Assembly: GCA_036365455.1 (NCBI GenBank)
Contig: JAWQUS010000017.1
Span: 8,122,001-8,186,000, forward strand
DNA: 64,000 nt
Direction: 5' to 3'
Source of the DNA: Macrosoma leucophasiata
Taxonomy: Eukaryota; Arthropoda; Insecta; Lepidoptera; Hedylidae
Shown here: piece by piece, positions 34,708 through 47,087 of the stretch
How the letters are laid out: each line of letters begins with the position of its first letter
Numbering within the stretch: position 1 is the stretch's first letter
Notes under the pieces: generated by a model
Told to the model about the DNA's origin: nothing
Database searches by the model: none
The model's input: only the letters and a program-made list of their open reading frames with translations
Program-made: the position numbers and the translations under genes

Positions 34708-35001
34708 TATTGGTAGAGTTCCAGAGTAGGTACTCGAGGGCGTAGGCACCACCGCATTACCTAATCTATCTGCCGCCAAATGGTATTGTTCAGCACTATC
34801 CTGTTCCGGTTGGATGGTAATGTATGACCACCTAATAACTATCACAGAGACATATCAACTAAGGTCTCAGGAGTGGTAACACGTCTGCATCCACTGGTTT
34901 TATGTAGTATGTAGTGTAGATGTCTATTATAAAGGCTGCAATGATCACTTAACATCCATGTCAACTGCATGCTAGTTTGCCATCTTCGTTTCATAAAAAA
35001 A
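34708..35001 (+). repeat. SINE-like family, full-length diverged copy
   Basis: Starts TTGGTAGAGTTCCAGAG and ends TTTCATAAAAAAAA. Belongs to a diverged sub-group that has TAATAACTATCACAGAGACA in the body, shared with 46529-46823. Confidence 0.7.
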
Positions 35002-35417
35002 ACCACAACAAAATAAAAACTGTGAATATATATTACGCGAATAGAAAAATCACACTGCGAGACAAAGTTTTAATTGGTGAGGTAAAGAAAAGTTATCGCT
35101 CAGAATAAAAAGAAACAAAGCCCAATAAAAACTCTGCATGAGCTCATATAAAAATGCTAATCTCAAGACTGTTAAAACGGTAGCATAGGCGCTTATTAAA
35201 GCTTTTCGTTAGATACCTTTTCAAAACCACATATAAAATGAAGGTGCTAAGAATGTTCAGTATCTTTGTAGCCTCTGCCGTTATCCATAATTACTATCAT
35301 CTTTATTTATGAGCAACGAGCAAGAAGCAATATAATGGAAGACACACCGGTGTTAATAAACTTCATATATTAAGTGAATTGTATTTCGAAATTTCCAAAA
35401 CAATATTTACTAATACG

Positions 35418-35477
35418 TATGGTTAATATAACCACTAAACTATGTAGGTACATAGTTTAGTGGTTATATTAACCATA
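35418..35477. repeat. Perfect palindrome, 29-bp arms, 2-base spacer
   Basis: 35418-35446 is the exact reverse complement of 35449-35477, with GG between. It is not part of any repeat family recognised here. Confidence 0.9.
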
Positions 35478-35849
35478 AACAGATATTAAAATCAATAATT
35501 ACTTATGCGTTTGGAAAATATAGAATAGACAACAATATACTTTACGTATACGTTACTTTCATGTTTAGGTATAACAATCTTCTATTGTCTCTAGATACCT
35601 ATGGCCGGCCACACAAAACTGCGATGCTCGCTATCGAAACGTCCAAGTTCGCAGATATTTGCGATGCGATGCGAATTCGCAGTTAAGTGTGGGAGTCCTA
35701 AATGGGCACGTGCATTAATTACGGGAGATGTTTAGGGGGAAGGATTTAATTATGAACAATTTTAAAGTGAAGTCGGAGAATCTAGTGAGTAGTAGTAGAG
35801 TTACTGATGGTAATAAATTACTATACACCAGTAATTTTAATTTATTAGT

Positions 35850-36089
35850 ATTTTTTATGTACCTACGTAAGTTGGCAAACAATCGTGCAGCTCACATTGT
35901 TGTTAAGTGATGACTGCAGCCTATAGACCTCAGTAGTTAGGTATGTCTCTGTGATGGGTATTACGGGGCCATACATTACCATCTCACTGGAACACGATTG
36001 TGCTGAACACTACCATTTGGCGGCAAATAGATTAGGTAATGCGATGTTGCCTACGCCCTCGAGCTCCTGCACTGGAACTCTACAACCAG
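35850..36089 (-). repeat. SINE-like family copy with internal deletion
   Basis: Both ends are present; about 45 bases around the GACCAGAGGTCAAAATGCAG block are missing. Confidence 0.65.
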
Positions 36090-36824
36090 TAAAAAATAGT
36101 AAGTTGATAAGATTCGGCTAGACCTCCATCCCCCCTAAATGGCTCACTTTAATTTTAATGGATGCCCCTCTACGGTCTCATTCAAACGGGATGCGTAATT
36201 AACAATTCAACAAGAAACACGATACTTTTTTTTTCGATTCACGATGTTCATTTCATGATACAGAATCCAGTTTTGCTACCAAAACTTTTAAAAAAATTGA
36301 TAACATTATCCTACAATTCATAATTGTCCTACAATTACTCAAAAAACAGGAAACGTTCTCGTATTAGTGAGACCCTAAGTTGATTCATTGACAAATTCGG
36401 TGGTCTCCGATAATCTTCATTTTATTCATAACTGTACATACGATCAAAATAAAGCCCCATTGTTGCAATTATTACGTCCGACATTTGATAAAACAAATTA
36501 ATCCTGACATTAAATTTGTTTTGTTCTATAATTTACCGGCCGACATAAAATACATTTCCTGGGATTACTCCCAACGCTCGGTTATCAACTTATAGGCTTC
36601 GTGGCGTAATTTAGAATTTACGATTATTTATTTCGCAGGCGATACGCATTGCGCCGGTGTAGGGGCATTCAACCTTATCAGCCCTACCAAAGAGTATACA
36701 AATTGAGCCCTACTTGCATCTCAAAATGTATTGGTCAACGTAAGTTTATGAAATTGACAGATAGTATAAAAAAAAATTTTTTTCATTCTTTATTAATTGT
36801 CAATAATGTAAGGTTTTAAGTTTT

Positions 36825-37045
36825 TAGGATTGCGTAGCGTATTATGGTTCCGGAGCCTACAAGATACCTACCCTTATAGTTTTATGTCTGTTCATCCGTC
36901 TTTCGTAAGAAGTATTGTTGGATAGGTCTTTTAAAAATATTTTAAGTTTGCAATCAACATTATTCGACATAGGGATCCGTTGGCGAAATATTAAGTTTTA
37001 AAATGCCAATTTCTATTAGAGTCAAATGTCCCAGCCTCCTTGCAG
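36825..37045 (+). repeat. Third copy of the TAGTTTCGCCATG repeat, diverged
   Basis: GGTTCCGGAGCCTACAAGAT start, then TTAAGTTTTAAAATGCCAAT and GAGTCAAATGTCCC near the end, matching the right half of 4945-5300. Confidence 0.5.
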
Positions 37046-37375
37046 CAAAAGGTTTTATTTGTGGTGTTGTGTAGCTGATTGGCTATGTTTTTGTCATTTG
37101 CAATCTAAACAGGTATTATCCGTACGTGAAAAATTAGGCGTAAGGATGACTTTTTTTAAATAAATACCTTTGTATTCTACTACCTTCTATTTGTTACTAT
37201 GCAATCTAATACGATATTGTTTTGATAAGATAAAATGATTGCATAATGTAGAAAGTGAGTATATCAGGACAATAAACCCTTGTTCTGACTCACACAATAC
37301 CTTAGATTTGAGATAAATAACAATATCATAATTTTTCGCAATAATACAAACAAGTGAATTAAATGGTTTTCATTA

Positions 37376-37487
37376 TGGAAAGAAACATTTTACTTCGGGC
37401 GGGATTTGAACTAGTGATCCAATAAATCCAATTGACCACTTAGCTACCGAAGCCCCACATCTGTCAGTCCAATTTTTCTTTCCCACT
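37376..37487 (-). mobile_element. Third copy of the tRNA-like unit with inverted flanks
   Basis: On the minus strand it reads CTTCGGTAGCTAAGTGGTC and, farther on, AGTTCAAATCCCGCCCGAAG, corresponding to A- and B-box regions. The flanks GGAAAGAAA on the left and TTTTTCTTTCC on the right are inverted relative to each other. The cloverleaf is degraded. Confidence 0.6.
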
Positions 37488-37764
37488 CGAGGTAATAATA
37501 TCTGCTCAAAAACCACGTCACTATCGGTGTGGGAAATTACACGCAGTGCAGTATAACTGAAACCCACGTAACTTTTTTCTATCACAAAATTCAATTCAGC
37601 ATAGAGAAGTGAGTTCGCGTGCTGACTTTAACAAATGGAACATTTAATAGAGCGAGTGAGATAAATTCTCACTACGATGAAATGAGTTTTGAATTAAAAA
37701 TCTAACTTTATGGCATTACACGCATCGACAATTTTTACTACGTACAACAATACGGACTTACATA

Positions 37765-37994
37765 CAGTACTCAACAATTAATATTGCACATCGAGCCTGC
37801 GAAAGAGCCGATCGGCTCGTTTCGACTTTTAAGAGCGTTATCTCTGTTGCATACTGCCTACGTGAGCGCTGACAGTCCGGTATTGGTCAAAACTTGACAA
37901 ATAGGTACGGAGCGAAAGATAACGCTCTACAGACTCGAAATAAGCCGAATTCTCCTTCCTAGGCTCGATGTGCAATATTTATTGTTGAGCACTG
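37765..37994. mobile_element. CAGTG-ended MITE (copy 3), uninterrupted
   Basis: A 230-bp copy with inverted ends CAGTACTCAACAATTAATAT and, reading inward from the right, CAGTGCTCAACAATAAATAT. It is flanked by TA on the left and TT on the right, a probable mutated TA. Orientation is opposite to copy 1. Confidence 0.8.
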
Positions 37995-38079
37995 TTCCTG
38001 TAAAATCTAACGTAATCTCCAATAATCTTTAGCGTCGCCAGTTTAACACGGTCTACGTGTTTTAGTTATTTGTATGCTC

Positions 38080-38339
38080 GTAGAGTCAGAGCTTGAGGAC
38101 ATAGAAACCACCCTATCTACCGCCAAACAGGAGTGTTCAGTTCAGTATTATTAAATTATTAACTTACCTTCATGTTCTGATTAGCGGGTATGTAAGAATG
38201 GCCTCGTAGAGGCATAATAGCTTCAGCCATGGCGGGTGGCAACGCTAAACTGTGGTTTTGCTTTGTCTACAGGCTGCGGACACTTTCCTACCATTCATGT
38301 AAACTGCATGCTTATTTACCACCTTCATTACATAAAAAA
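38080..38339 (+). repeat. SINE-like family, old copy
   Basis: Recognisable at GCTTGAGGACATAGAAACCA and TTCATTACATAAAAAA; strongly diverged between. Confidence 0.55.
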
Positions 38340-38505
38340 TACTAGTAGACACGACAGACGTCCTTCCTAACTACAGAACCCACTAGAACTATCCAATCAT
38401 ACCTGACCTACGGTAAGAGTGCAATACCATTCGATTAGATTGATACTTAGATCCCTTGCCAAAAAAAGACGTCCCAATAACCAATCCATGAATTTCTGTC
38501 CACTT

Positions 38506-38753
38506 TTGTATGTTATGAAAGTGACAAACAAGCTAGCAACAGTTCACGTTGATGTTAAGTATGAGAATAGTACAGTATTAGGCTGGCTGCAGCCCATGGT
38601 CTATACATTAGATAATATTTACATTAAAAATATGTAGATGCGTTGCACTCCAAAAGCAGAAATTACGTAATAATACTAATTACCTGAGGCAAATTAACTC
38701 ATTATGCCTCTGTGCCGGAAGTTTCATGGCCGTGGATTATCACCTGATCGGAG
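38506..38753 (-). repeat. SINE-like family, old copy with a changed middle
   Basis: TATGTTATGAAAGTGACAAA and TTATGCCTCTGTGCCGGAAG are clear; the central part is disrupted. Confidence 0.55.
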
Positions 38754-38807
38754 GCTTATTCGCCGCTTTTATGACACAAAAAACCTTATAAAACATTGTT
38801 AAGTAGT

Positions 38808-39064
38808 AGTCTAAATATATAAAAATCAATTGATGTTCGTTAGTCTCGCTAAAACTCGAGAACGGCTGGACCGACTTGGCTAATTTTGGTTTTGAATGAT
38901 TTTTGGAAGTCCAGGAAAGGTTTAAAAGAAGTAAGAAAATATGAAGAAATTGAAGAGGAATAGTAAAAACCACAATTTCATTTTCCCATACAAATAGTCC
39001 GTATATCAAACCTTTGACACATTATTTAATTCTGAGGCAATACGAAGTTTGCCGGGTCAGCTAG
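38808..39064 (+). mobile_element. Helitron-like repeat, complete copy
   Basis: TCTAAATATATAAAAATCAA start, GTTAGTCTCGCTAAAACTCG body, GTTTGCCGGGTCAGCTAGT end. Related copies: 40911-41190, 17322-17575, and a 5' fragment at 42299-42360. Confidence 0.65.
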
Positions 39065-39915
39065 TTTTAAATATATTCCTAAATGTTTATACCTCTACAT
39101 CGATACCAGCCAATGACAGACGGGAAGGTGTTTTTTGTTTTGTTGATTTAATCAAAATAAAAACATAAAACATTGCCAAAAACGTTGATAGCCCTACTAT
39201 ATAAACACATTTTACCTGGATCGACATCTTTGCAGATCTCTATCTTTATTACTAATGAATGTTATTTACACACCTCTACAATTAAGTTGTTTCCGATAGC
39301 CGATTTTAAGGTGAATGTAACTGAGGTCGGCAAAATAAACATTTTAAAAAAAGATATCTGATACTGTTCTGAAAAATACAAAAATGTATAATGATATATA
39401 GGTAGGTAAGTATATAATCTAACTTACTCTACTATTTTTGCAACCTCTCATATCATGAAATCGTTTAGGACTAAAATTTATTTGAAAACGGCGAATTCAT
39501 GATCGCTAAGGATCATAATGACCTAAAACGAAAATCTACTAAACGTGCTCATTTGAAGCTGGTTTGATATCGACTTCACTCTCCCGTAATGAAGTGTCAA
39601 TAAGATTAACTTATCTACGTAGTATGACACTTAACTACGCGATTTGTGTTGGTTTGTTATCTTATCGAATTTTATCGTATCGGGTTGCGTTTATTGAAAT
39701 AACTTTATCTTTTTTTACTTTATATCCGAGTTCTAAATTGGTGCAACACGAGAATGTCGAGATAACGTTTCGTGGCTTGTAGTATAATCGGATCCAGGAG
39801 GAATTAATGAACACTTTCACGAGGAAAGGAAGTATTAGGTATACCGCTTTACCTAATACTTCCTTGTAACTGAGGTTTTGAACATAAGATGAAGCTATGC
39901 CTTTGGATATTCTCC

Positions 39916-40202
39916 TTTTTTATATTTTGGAAGTGGCAAACAAGCATGCAGTTCACATTGATGTTAAGTGATAACTGCAGCCTATAGACAGACACCCACA
40001 TTAAGACCAAGGTCGAAATGCAATATGCGTTACCACTCCTGAGGCCTAAGGTTTTATGCCTCTGTGCCAGAAATTACGAGCCATACATTACCACCTGACT
40101 GGAACATGATAGTGCTGAACACTACCATTTAGCGGCAAGTATATAAGGTAATGCGGTGGTGCCTACGCCCTCGAGATCCGTCACTGGGGCGCTACCACCA
40201 GT
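39916..40202 (-). repeat. SINE-like 285-bp family, full-length copy
   Basis: Full-length with the 5' end at 40202, head-to-head with the copy starting at 40232. Confidence 0.72.
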
Positions 40203-40231
40203 AAAAATAATTGCCATGAGAGATGGAATAA

Positions 40232-40535
40232 CCTGGTGGTAGAGTTCCAGTGCTCGAGCTGCAGGGCGTAGGCATCACCACGCTACCTAATCTATACGCC
40301 AAATGGTAGTGTTCAGCACTACCGTCCAGTTAGATGGTAATGTATGGCCCCGTAATAACCACAGAGAAGTAACAACTGAGGTCTCAGGGGTGCGTTCAAG
40401 TATATGTTGCCACCCCTGCTTCTATCTGTATTTTGGACTCTGGTTTTTGTGCAGGTCTATGGGATGCAGTCATAACTTAACATCCGTAGATATGAACTGC
40501 ATGGCGGTCTGCCACATTCGTAACATAAAAAAAAA
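40232..40535 (+). repeat. SINE-like family, full-length diverged copy
   Basis: Starts CTGGTGGTAGAGTTCCAGTG and ends ACATAAAAAAAA. Its 5' end is only about 30 bases from that of the preceding opposite copy. Confidence 0.7.
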
Positions 40536-40905
40536 CTTTCTGTTTTCAGTTGATCGCCGATTGATGACTGGAAATATAGAAATAACTAGGCGCACAATCA
40601 AACAGTTTGTATTCTTCATACTTTTTTCGCAAGAATTTACCTACTTTAGCTGGAGAGGGAATAGCTCATTATCTATGAATAGTGTTAGTAACATCGTGTG
40701 TCATTCCCATATTTAGAAATTGCAAATCTCTACGTATCTACAAGCTCTGCCACAAAATTGACATAAATGAGTCTTAACGTAAAAAATAAAACACCAAGCG
40801 TGACCTACCTACTGAATGGCCAACTTTTCAAGTGCTTCGCCCATGCGTTATTAAATGATTAGATGCAAGATTGCAAATAGTTACCTAATCATATCATCAT
40901 ATAAA

Positions 40906-40906
<1 letters not shown>

Positions 40907-40946
<40 letters not shown>
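40907..40946. repeat. TA dinucleotide microsatellite
   Basis: About 18 TA units at the start of a Helitron-like copy. Confidence 0.9.
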
Positions 40947-40952
<6 letters not shown>

Positions 40953-41190
40953 CAATTGCTGTTCGTTAGTCTCGCTAAAACTCGACAACGGGTGGACCGG
41001 TTTGGCTACTTTTGATTTTGAATGATTTTTGGAAGTCCAGGAAAAGTTTAAAAGGTAAGAAAATATGAAGAAATTGAAGGGAAATAGTAAAAACCACAAT
41101 TTCATTTTCCCATACAAATAGTCCGTACCTATGAAACCTTTGACACATTATTTCATTCTAAGGCAATACGAAGTTTGCCGGGTCAGTTAG
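40911..41190 (+). mobile_element. Helitron-like repeat with TA microsatellite near the 5' end
   Basis: TCTATATA leads into about 38 bases of TA repeat (to 40946), then the family body and GCCGGGTCAGTTAGT. A second Helitron-like unit follows immediately. Confidence 0.63.
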
Positions 41191-41196
41191 TTAAAT

Positions 41197-41437
41197 ATAA
41201 ATATTATAAATGCGAAAGTTTGTATGTTTGTTTATTTGTTACTCCTTCACGTAACTGCTAAACCGATTTTCATGAAATTTGACACACACATAGAGGTTAA
41301 CTTGGATTATCACAAAGTTTATTTTTTCCCGAAAAAATGTTCCTGTCTGATGCCATGGGATGATTTGATGAGTTTCCACAGGTCACGCGAACGCGAAAAG
41401 CGACCTTCACGCGGGTGGAGCCGCGGACAACAGCTAG
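41197..41437 (+). mobile_element. Helitron-like repeat of a second family, adjacent to the first
   Basis: TATTATAAATGCGAAAGTTT start, AAACCGATTTTCATGAAATT body, GCGGACAACAGCTAG end. This sequence type is very widespread in moths and butterflies. Confidence 0.65.
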
Positions 41438-42298
41438 TGTGTCTATAAATATCCGTACTTGCATAACTTGATTACGTACCGATTTTTATATAACATACCT
41501 AGGAGTTGATATTTTAAACTGTTCTGTTCATAGACAACAGTGACCATCAGGTGGTCTGCTTGTGACAAGACTGGGTAATCAATAATGAATACACTACATT
41601 CAAAACGTGGGCTTTACACTTATTTACCTTAACGTCCTTTATATTGCATGTCAAATAACATAAAGAGCATTCATGGGCGTGAAGGCGTATTAGGCATTTC
41701 AACGATTTTACCTAATGAACGATTATTTAAATAATGAGGTTCTCTGACCGTAATACTGCCAAGTAGTCGCTTAAATAAACTTTATTTTAAATTTGTTCGA
41801 ATTAATTTTGATCCTTTCAAAACGGATAAAGGTAAAGGATCCTGTTTAAGTCAGTTTCGGGACAATTTCGTGTGAAATTGTGACCATGGAATTAAAACAT
41901 CACCTGTCTTACACAAAAAAAAAGATTTTACCTAATGCAAGAACAATAAAACGTTAGTTAAAACCTTCCTGAAATATAGATTAAAACTAACTGTACAAGC
42001 GAACTAAACAGGTATGTATTGTCTTTTTTTTAAATTTATTTCAGAAAATAAACAGTTGATTTCATTACATTAAAAACTCTTAAAAAAACTAACAACCATT
42101 AACATGTTACGCATTTATAAATCTATTCGTAGCAAGCATCTTAGCAGTTACAATCTATTTTCGGAACTACAGAATATCCAACCTACTAAAAAAACGTAAA
42201 AATCGATTGAAATAAAACTAGGTTTCGGATTTATGTATCTTATGTACCTATATTAAACTAAAATGATTATATAATCTTCTTCTTCTCTCTTCAATATA

Positions 42299-42360
42299 TC
42301 TATAATATATATAAAAATCAATTGCTGTTCGTTAGTCTCGCTAAAACTCGAGAACGGCTC
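42299..42360 (+). mobile_element. 5' fragment of a Helitron-like repeat
   Basis: ATAAAAATCAATTGCTGTTC to CTCGAGAACGGCTC, then the match stops. Confidence 0.6.
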
Positions 42361-42435
42361 TACGATAATCGGTACGATACGGAATCAAATCTAAGATAAA
42401 TATTGCATCTACCCGTGGTAACACAGACAAATATC

Positions 42436-42615
42436 TTTGATTCGAAGGGTCGCGGGTTCGATCCCCGTACCGGGACAAATATTTATATGACCTACAGATA
42501 TTTGTTTCGGGTCTGGGTGTTTGTGTATGTGTTGTGTATGTACAACGGCACCCACGGTACAGGTTTATACCTAGTGTGGGGCTGTGAGTGTAAGCGTATT
42601 TATTTATTTATTTAT
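42436..42615 (+). mobile_element. tRNA-derived SINE, 5'-truncated copy
   Basis: Begins inside the head at TTTGATTCGAAGGGTCGCGG, keeps the B box and body, and ends in a TTTA tandem tail (42600-42615). Upstream lies a truncated Helitron-like start (42299-42360), so the two fragments are nearly joined. Confidence 0.78.
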
Positions 42616-42664
42616 GTACTACCTTTAGGAGATTCAATGATAAAGTATACCTAGCACTAAAGTG

Positions 42665-42770
42665 TTGTACACGTAACTTCACGCCTGTAATCCCCGAAGG
42701 GGTAGGCAGCGGTAAATGCATGCATTCAAGCATACATGCAAACACCCACGAGTCGCCGGTTACGTTTTGT
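42665..42770 (-). repeat. Inverted copy of the CCCCTTCGGGGATTACAGGC repeat
   Basis: Plus strand reads TTCACGCCTGTAATCCCCGA through CACCCACGAGTCGCCGGTTA, the reverse complement of 30234-30340. Confidence 0.6.
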
Positions 42771-43510
42771 TGTACACAATACATTTAATTCACATAATTT
42801 TATTTTAATATTTAGGAGTACATCTTATTCCTAAAGTATACACAGAAACCCGAAAAACTTGGGTACCCCATCGTCCTACATAATATAAATTGATTCAATT
42901 TTCAATAAACAGACGAATAGATTGCTATAGCTATAAGTATAGCTTCGCTTCGATGCGTCAGTACTACGGCTAAATAGAAATAAGAATTAAAGTAGGTAAT
43001 TTGTATGGCAACGGATTTCGAATAAGATCATATAAATCTTGTAATTATGTCAATACTTTCTTATTTTAGCTTAAAAACGTCGCATCTCAAGATAAAACAA
43101 AGATACCAAATTTACGTCAATAAAGAATCAATTTCGTAAACTTTGTGGAAGGGAAATGATCCGTATAATTGCTTCCACTAATTAAAGGAGCCAGATAATT
43201 ATTTTCGTTGATCGTCCGCCGGCAGATGTTTGATTCGCATTATTATAACTTCGTTTTAAAAAGGCTATCACAGGGCGAGATAATTACCTTTGTAGATAAC
43301 AATTTTCTGGCGGCCATTTTTACGCAAAGATTTTTACGGCGTACAGTAAAAAGATGATGAGTCATTCGTGGAATGGTATGATGGAATTTTATATTGTTCG
43401 TTAATTTTTATATTGGGCTTTTCTTGTCTTTTCATGTCGTATATTTAAATTAAGGAAAAACAGATTTCTAAAGAGAGCCTTGATTGAAAATGTGTTAAAT
43501 GTAGTGCAAT

Positions 43511-43712
43511 CGACGACCCGGTTAGTCCAGCGGTGTGAATTCACTGTTTGATTCGAAGGGTCGCGGGTTCGATCCCCGCACCGGGACAAATATTTGTATG
43601 GCCTACAGATATTTGTTTCGGGTCTGGGTGTTTGTGTATGTGTTGTTTGTATATAACGGCACCCACGACACAGGTTTATACCTACTGTGGGGCTGTGAGT
43701 GTAAGCGTATTA
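43511..43712 (+). mobile_element. tRNA-derived SINE, complete copy
   Basis: Nearly identical head and body to 19344-19562, with the same CCCGGTTAGTCCAGCGGTGT start and GATCCCCGCACCGGGACAAA. The tail is AAAAATAA-rich. Confidence 0.82.
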
Positions 43713-43803
43713 AAAAATAAAAATAAAATAACATTACAATATCAAAACATATTGAAATTGTCTGCATTGCAGGTCAAATCTGAAGTACCTTAAAAATTTC
43801 TGT

Positions 43804-43942
43804 AGCCTGAGGAGTGGCAATACATCTGAATTTACTTGAATCTTTGGTTTACGTTTATATTGGCAGTGGTAATATTATTATATAGGCGGTGGTAAACAGC
43901 ATGGCTGTCTCATTTTGCAACTCTAATTACATAAAAATAAAA
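43804..43942 (+). repeat. SINE-like family, degraded 3' part
   Basis: GCCTGAGGAGTGGCAATACA and CTAATTACATAAAAATAAAA align; the rest is weak. Confidence 0.5.
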
Positions 43943-45737
43943 TGTTTAAAAAAATCGCGAAACACAGCTTGTGTAAATAAAAGTAATAAAACTATATCGG
44001 ACTCAGGGGCAACCATAAAACACTTTGTAATTAAGTGAAACAAGGGTGTGTTTCTCTAGACCGTGGAACAAATCAAAACAAACCTGTATTTTAATTTAGG
44101 CGAGTGCGTAATTAATAAGGAACATTTTAAAAGTAAGCAGCACTCATTAAAAACCCAATTTAAAATGTATCACGTTCACGAGTAGCTGCCAGGCGGATTA
44201 ACGTCACGCAACTTAATATCATATTTAGGGTCCTTTTATTTTAAGGGTTCCGTACTTTAAAACTAAAATAAGGAAGCCTTAATGTCTGTGTGACCGTCTG
44301 TCACAGGCAATAAGCTTCGAAACATTTCATACATCATTATGTAAGTTATTGATTACCCTCCCACCATTTACTCCGAAGCTACTGGGCTAATTAACATTAC
44401 ACACTGAGATGCACGGAGCCCTCTCCATCTGAACGTAACTTATTCTGACCGATTTTTTTAACAAAATGTTTGTTTTTTCCAATAGTGGCCTTCTTCCACT
44501 AGACCAACATATTTCTACTATCGACAAATAGCAAAATAATATAAGGTATATATTATTTTATTAAGAGTCTAGAACAATATAATAATTATAGGTACCTATT
44601 ATATATAGGTTCATTCAGGTGCTTCATTTTGCAATAATATTGATAAATCATAATTAGCTATAATTTTAAGTACCTACCTACCTACCTACTAGATGTTACG
44701 TAATTAATAGTACCTAAGTAAAATATAATAACGTAACTTGATTGAACGAAGCCAGCTGGCCCAGAAATTCTTTGATAACAGATTATTCTTATATAAACCA
44801 GAAAAAAATGGACATCCTTGCGCTATAAATCCATCTAGATTATTATCAGTACACCAACAGACATTTAGTAGATATATTCAAAGGCATAATGTAAAAACGT
44901 ATGCAAATCACTGAGTTCTCAGATATTTAAAGATACATCACAAACCATCTTTATAAAAACTGTCCGACAGCGTACTGTCGCGCATAAGTATCAGAGCTGC
45001 TATCGGCTCAATCTCCAAACAATGTTGATAATAATCTGCGACACGATACCTGTTTACCAAAAAGTCGGAGAGCACATAAATCTCCACACAATACAACAAA
45101 CACTAACTTACGCTTGGCCGACTTTTTTCACCCGAAACCACAAGTAATTGGGTGGGTAATGAAGATAAAGGGCGAGTTACGGCCACGTTCCGTTTCTACG
45201 ACACAAACAACGTGAATGTGTCCGTGAGGTGCAATGCAGTATATTATTAAATTAAATTCCGGATCCGTTATTGCTTCAATTATTAATGAAAAACACCCAA
45301 GTTGTGTGTAAACGATGTGGTTGGCTAAATAAAGACGGTGGCTTAGACGTCTTTCCACTTGGGGTTTCCAGTTAAATAGTCGGTATGAAGGAATTCGTTA
45401 TTGCTGATGTTTACCTAATGTGTTTCACCTTGTCTGAAACCAAATCATTATCTATCAATTTTTTTCCAAGGGAATTGAATTGGATGGATAGCTTTTCTTA
45501 ATTCATATTGATAAAATAATATTGAACAGAGACAAATTGAAATAACTCTTTCAGTAAGCTTTTAATAAACTGCAATTGATAATCAATAAAGCTGCGTAAG
45601 TACTTGATATGTAGGTATTCATAAACACTAATAAACAGTATTCAGCAAGATGACATTTTGATGACAAAACCCACGGCACCACAAAAAACCTTTGAAGAGC
45701 ATCGTCAACACAACAAATATTAAGTACTGTTTTCAAT
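43943..45737. other. Unannotated AT-rich stretch left of the piggyBac relic
   Basis: Apart from GGGTTCCGTACTTTAAAACT with a CTGTCA-rich tail near 44250-44310, which hints at a diverged repeat, nothing is recognised. Confidence 0.4.
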
Positions 45738-45939
45738 TTAACCCATATATTCCTAGTGTTTGAAAAATGGAACGGTATATTATTTTAATTTTTTTTTCTT
45801 ATTAGAACGAACACACCCATTTTTTTTTTTTGGTTTGCTCTACTGACCCCACAAGCTATCAGTAGCAATATTTGACACTTTGGAAAAGCGTGAAAGTTTG
45901 TAAAGAAATAAAGATTGTTGCAATATATTTTTACGGAAA

Positions 45940-47087
45940 ATGGAGCGACGGAAGATGTAAGTATTTGGTTTTTATTTATTTGTTATTGTGTTGAGATTTG
46001 TGAAAATTTACTTGCTGTAGTACTGTAATTGATACTGCAAATATAACTTTTTTAATACATAACGCAGTTAGTGTGATACAAGTAATTTTATATAGTGTTC
46101 CAATATTGGAACAGTAGGAAGATACAACAATGTAACATGTTGAGTCATTATACTATTTATTATTTGTATATTTATTTTTTTGGTTGCAGTTTGTCAGTAA
46201 TATGATTAATTATGAGATTATATATCAACTGGAAGAAGATGACGATGTTCAGTCCGCAGACAATTACATCACACCTCCTAGCGGCTATAGAAGTGATGAA
46301 GATACTGGTAATGAAGAATCTGGCAATATAAAAAATTGTCTAAAAACCAACTACTAGAAGAAGCCAACCCCCACCTGATTTTTTTGAAAAATTGAAAACC
46401 CTGTTCAATTTTTCAAAATGTTTACTATGACGAAGTTATGTGTAAGCAATGCTTTCCAGCTACCTATATATAGACTTTCACCGGTTTGGAAAACCTGAGC
46501 CCTGAAATCCTGAAATGATTACTAGACTACTGGTGGTAGAGTTCCAAGTGCAGGAGCTCGAGGGCGTAGGGTCCACCGCATTACCTAACCTATAAGACGC
46601 TAATTGGTAGTGTTCGGCACTATCGTGTTCCGGTTAGATGGTAATGTATGGTCCCATTATAACTATCACAGAGGCATGACACCTTAGGTCCCAGGGGTGG
46701 CAACGCATCTACATTTTGACCTCTGGTTTTTATGTAGATGTCTATAGGCTGCAGTCATCACTTGACATCAATGTGAGCTTCATGCTTGTTTGTCACCTTC
46801 CTTACATAAAATAAATAAAAAAATTGATAAATATTGAATCGTCATATTTTTTCGTGAAAGAAAGTTACAACTCGACTTCCATCTCAAATGCCATATTTCA
46901 TGCTTCGTTCATAAAGCGAGAGTCTGATCACATTCAATTAGATGGCAAAGAACACCACCCCATTGTATCACAAGATAAAAAAACTCGATGTGATTTGTGC
47001 AACGCACAAAGTGCATTATATATTTATCGCATTACACATGAAATGTACCGTTACATTGCACACAAAATAACTATGAGTGGTACATAA
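45940..47087 (+). pseudogene. PiggyBac-like transposase remnants (N- and C-terminal parts)
   Basis: An ATG at 45940 opens a 17-nt first exon (MERRK), then GTAAGT at 45957 and TTGCAG ending at 46189 mark a likely small intron. After it, one base is out of frame and the sequence reads an acidic N-terminal region (YQLEEDDDVQ) to a stop at 46354. The catalytic core is not recognisable. After the inserted SINE-like copy, a frame at 46824-47087 contains DGKEHHPIVSQ and TRCDLCNAQ, which resemble the Cys-rich C-terminal tail of piggyBac transposases. The piece is non-functional. The family call rests on these parts together with the TTAA ends. Confidence 0.68.
46529..46823 (+). repeat. SINE-like family copy inside the piggyBac relic
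   Basis: Full-length, from ACTGGTGGTAGAGTTCCAAG to a long A-rich tail. Confidence 0.72.
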
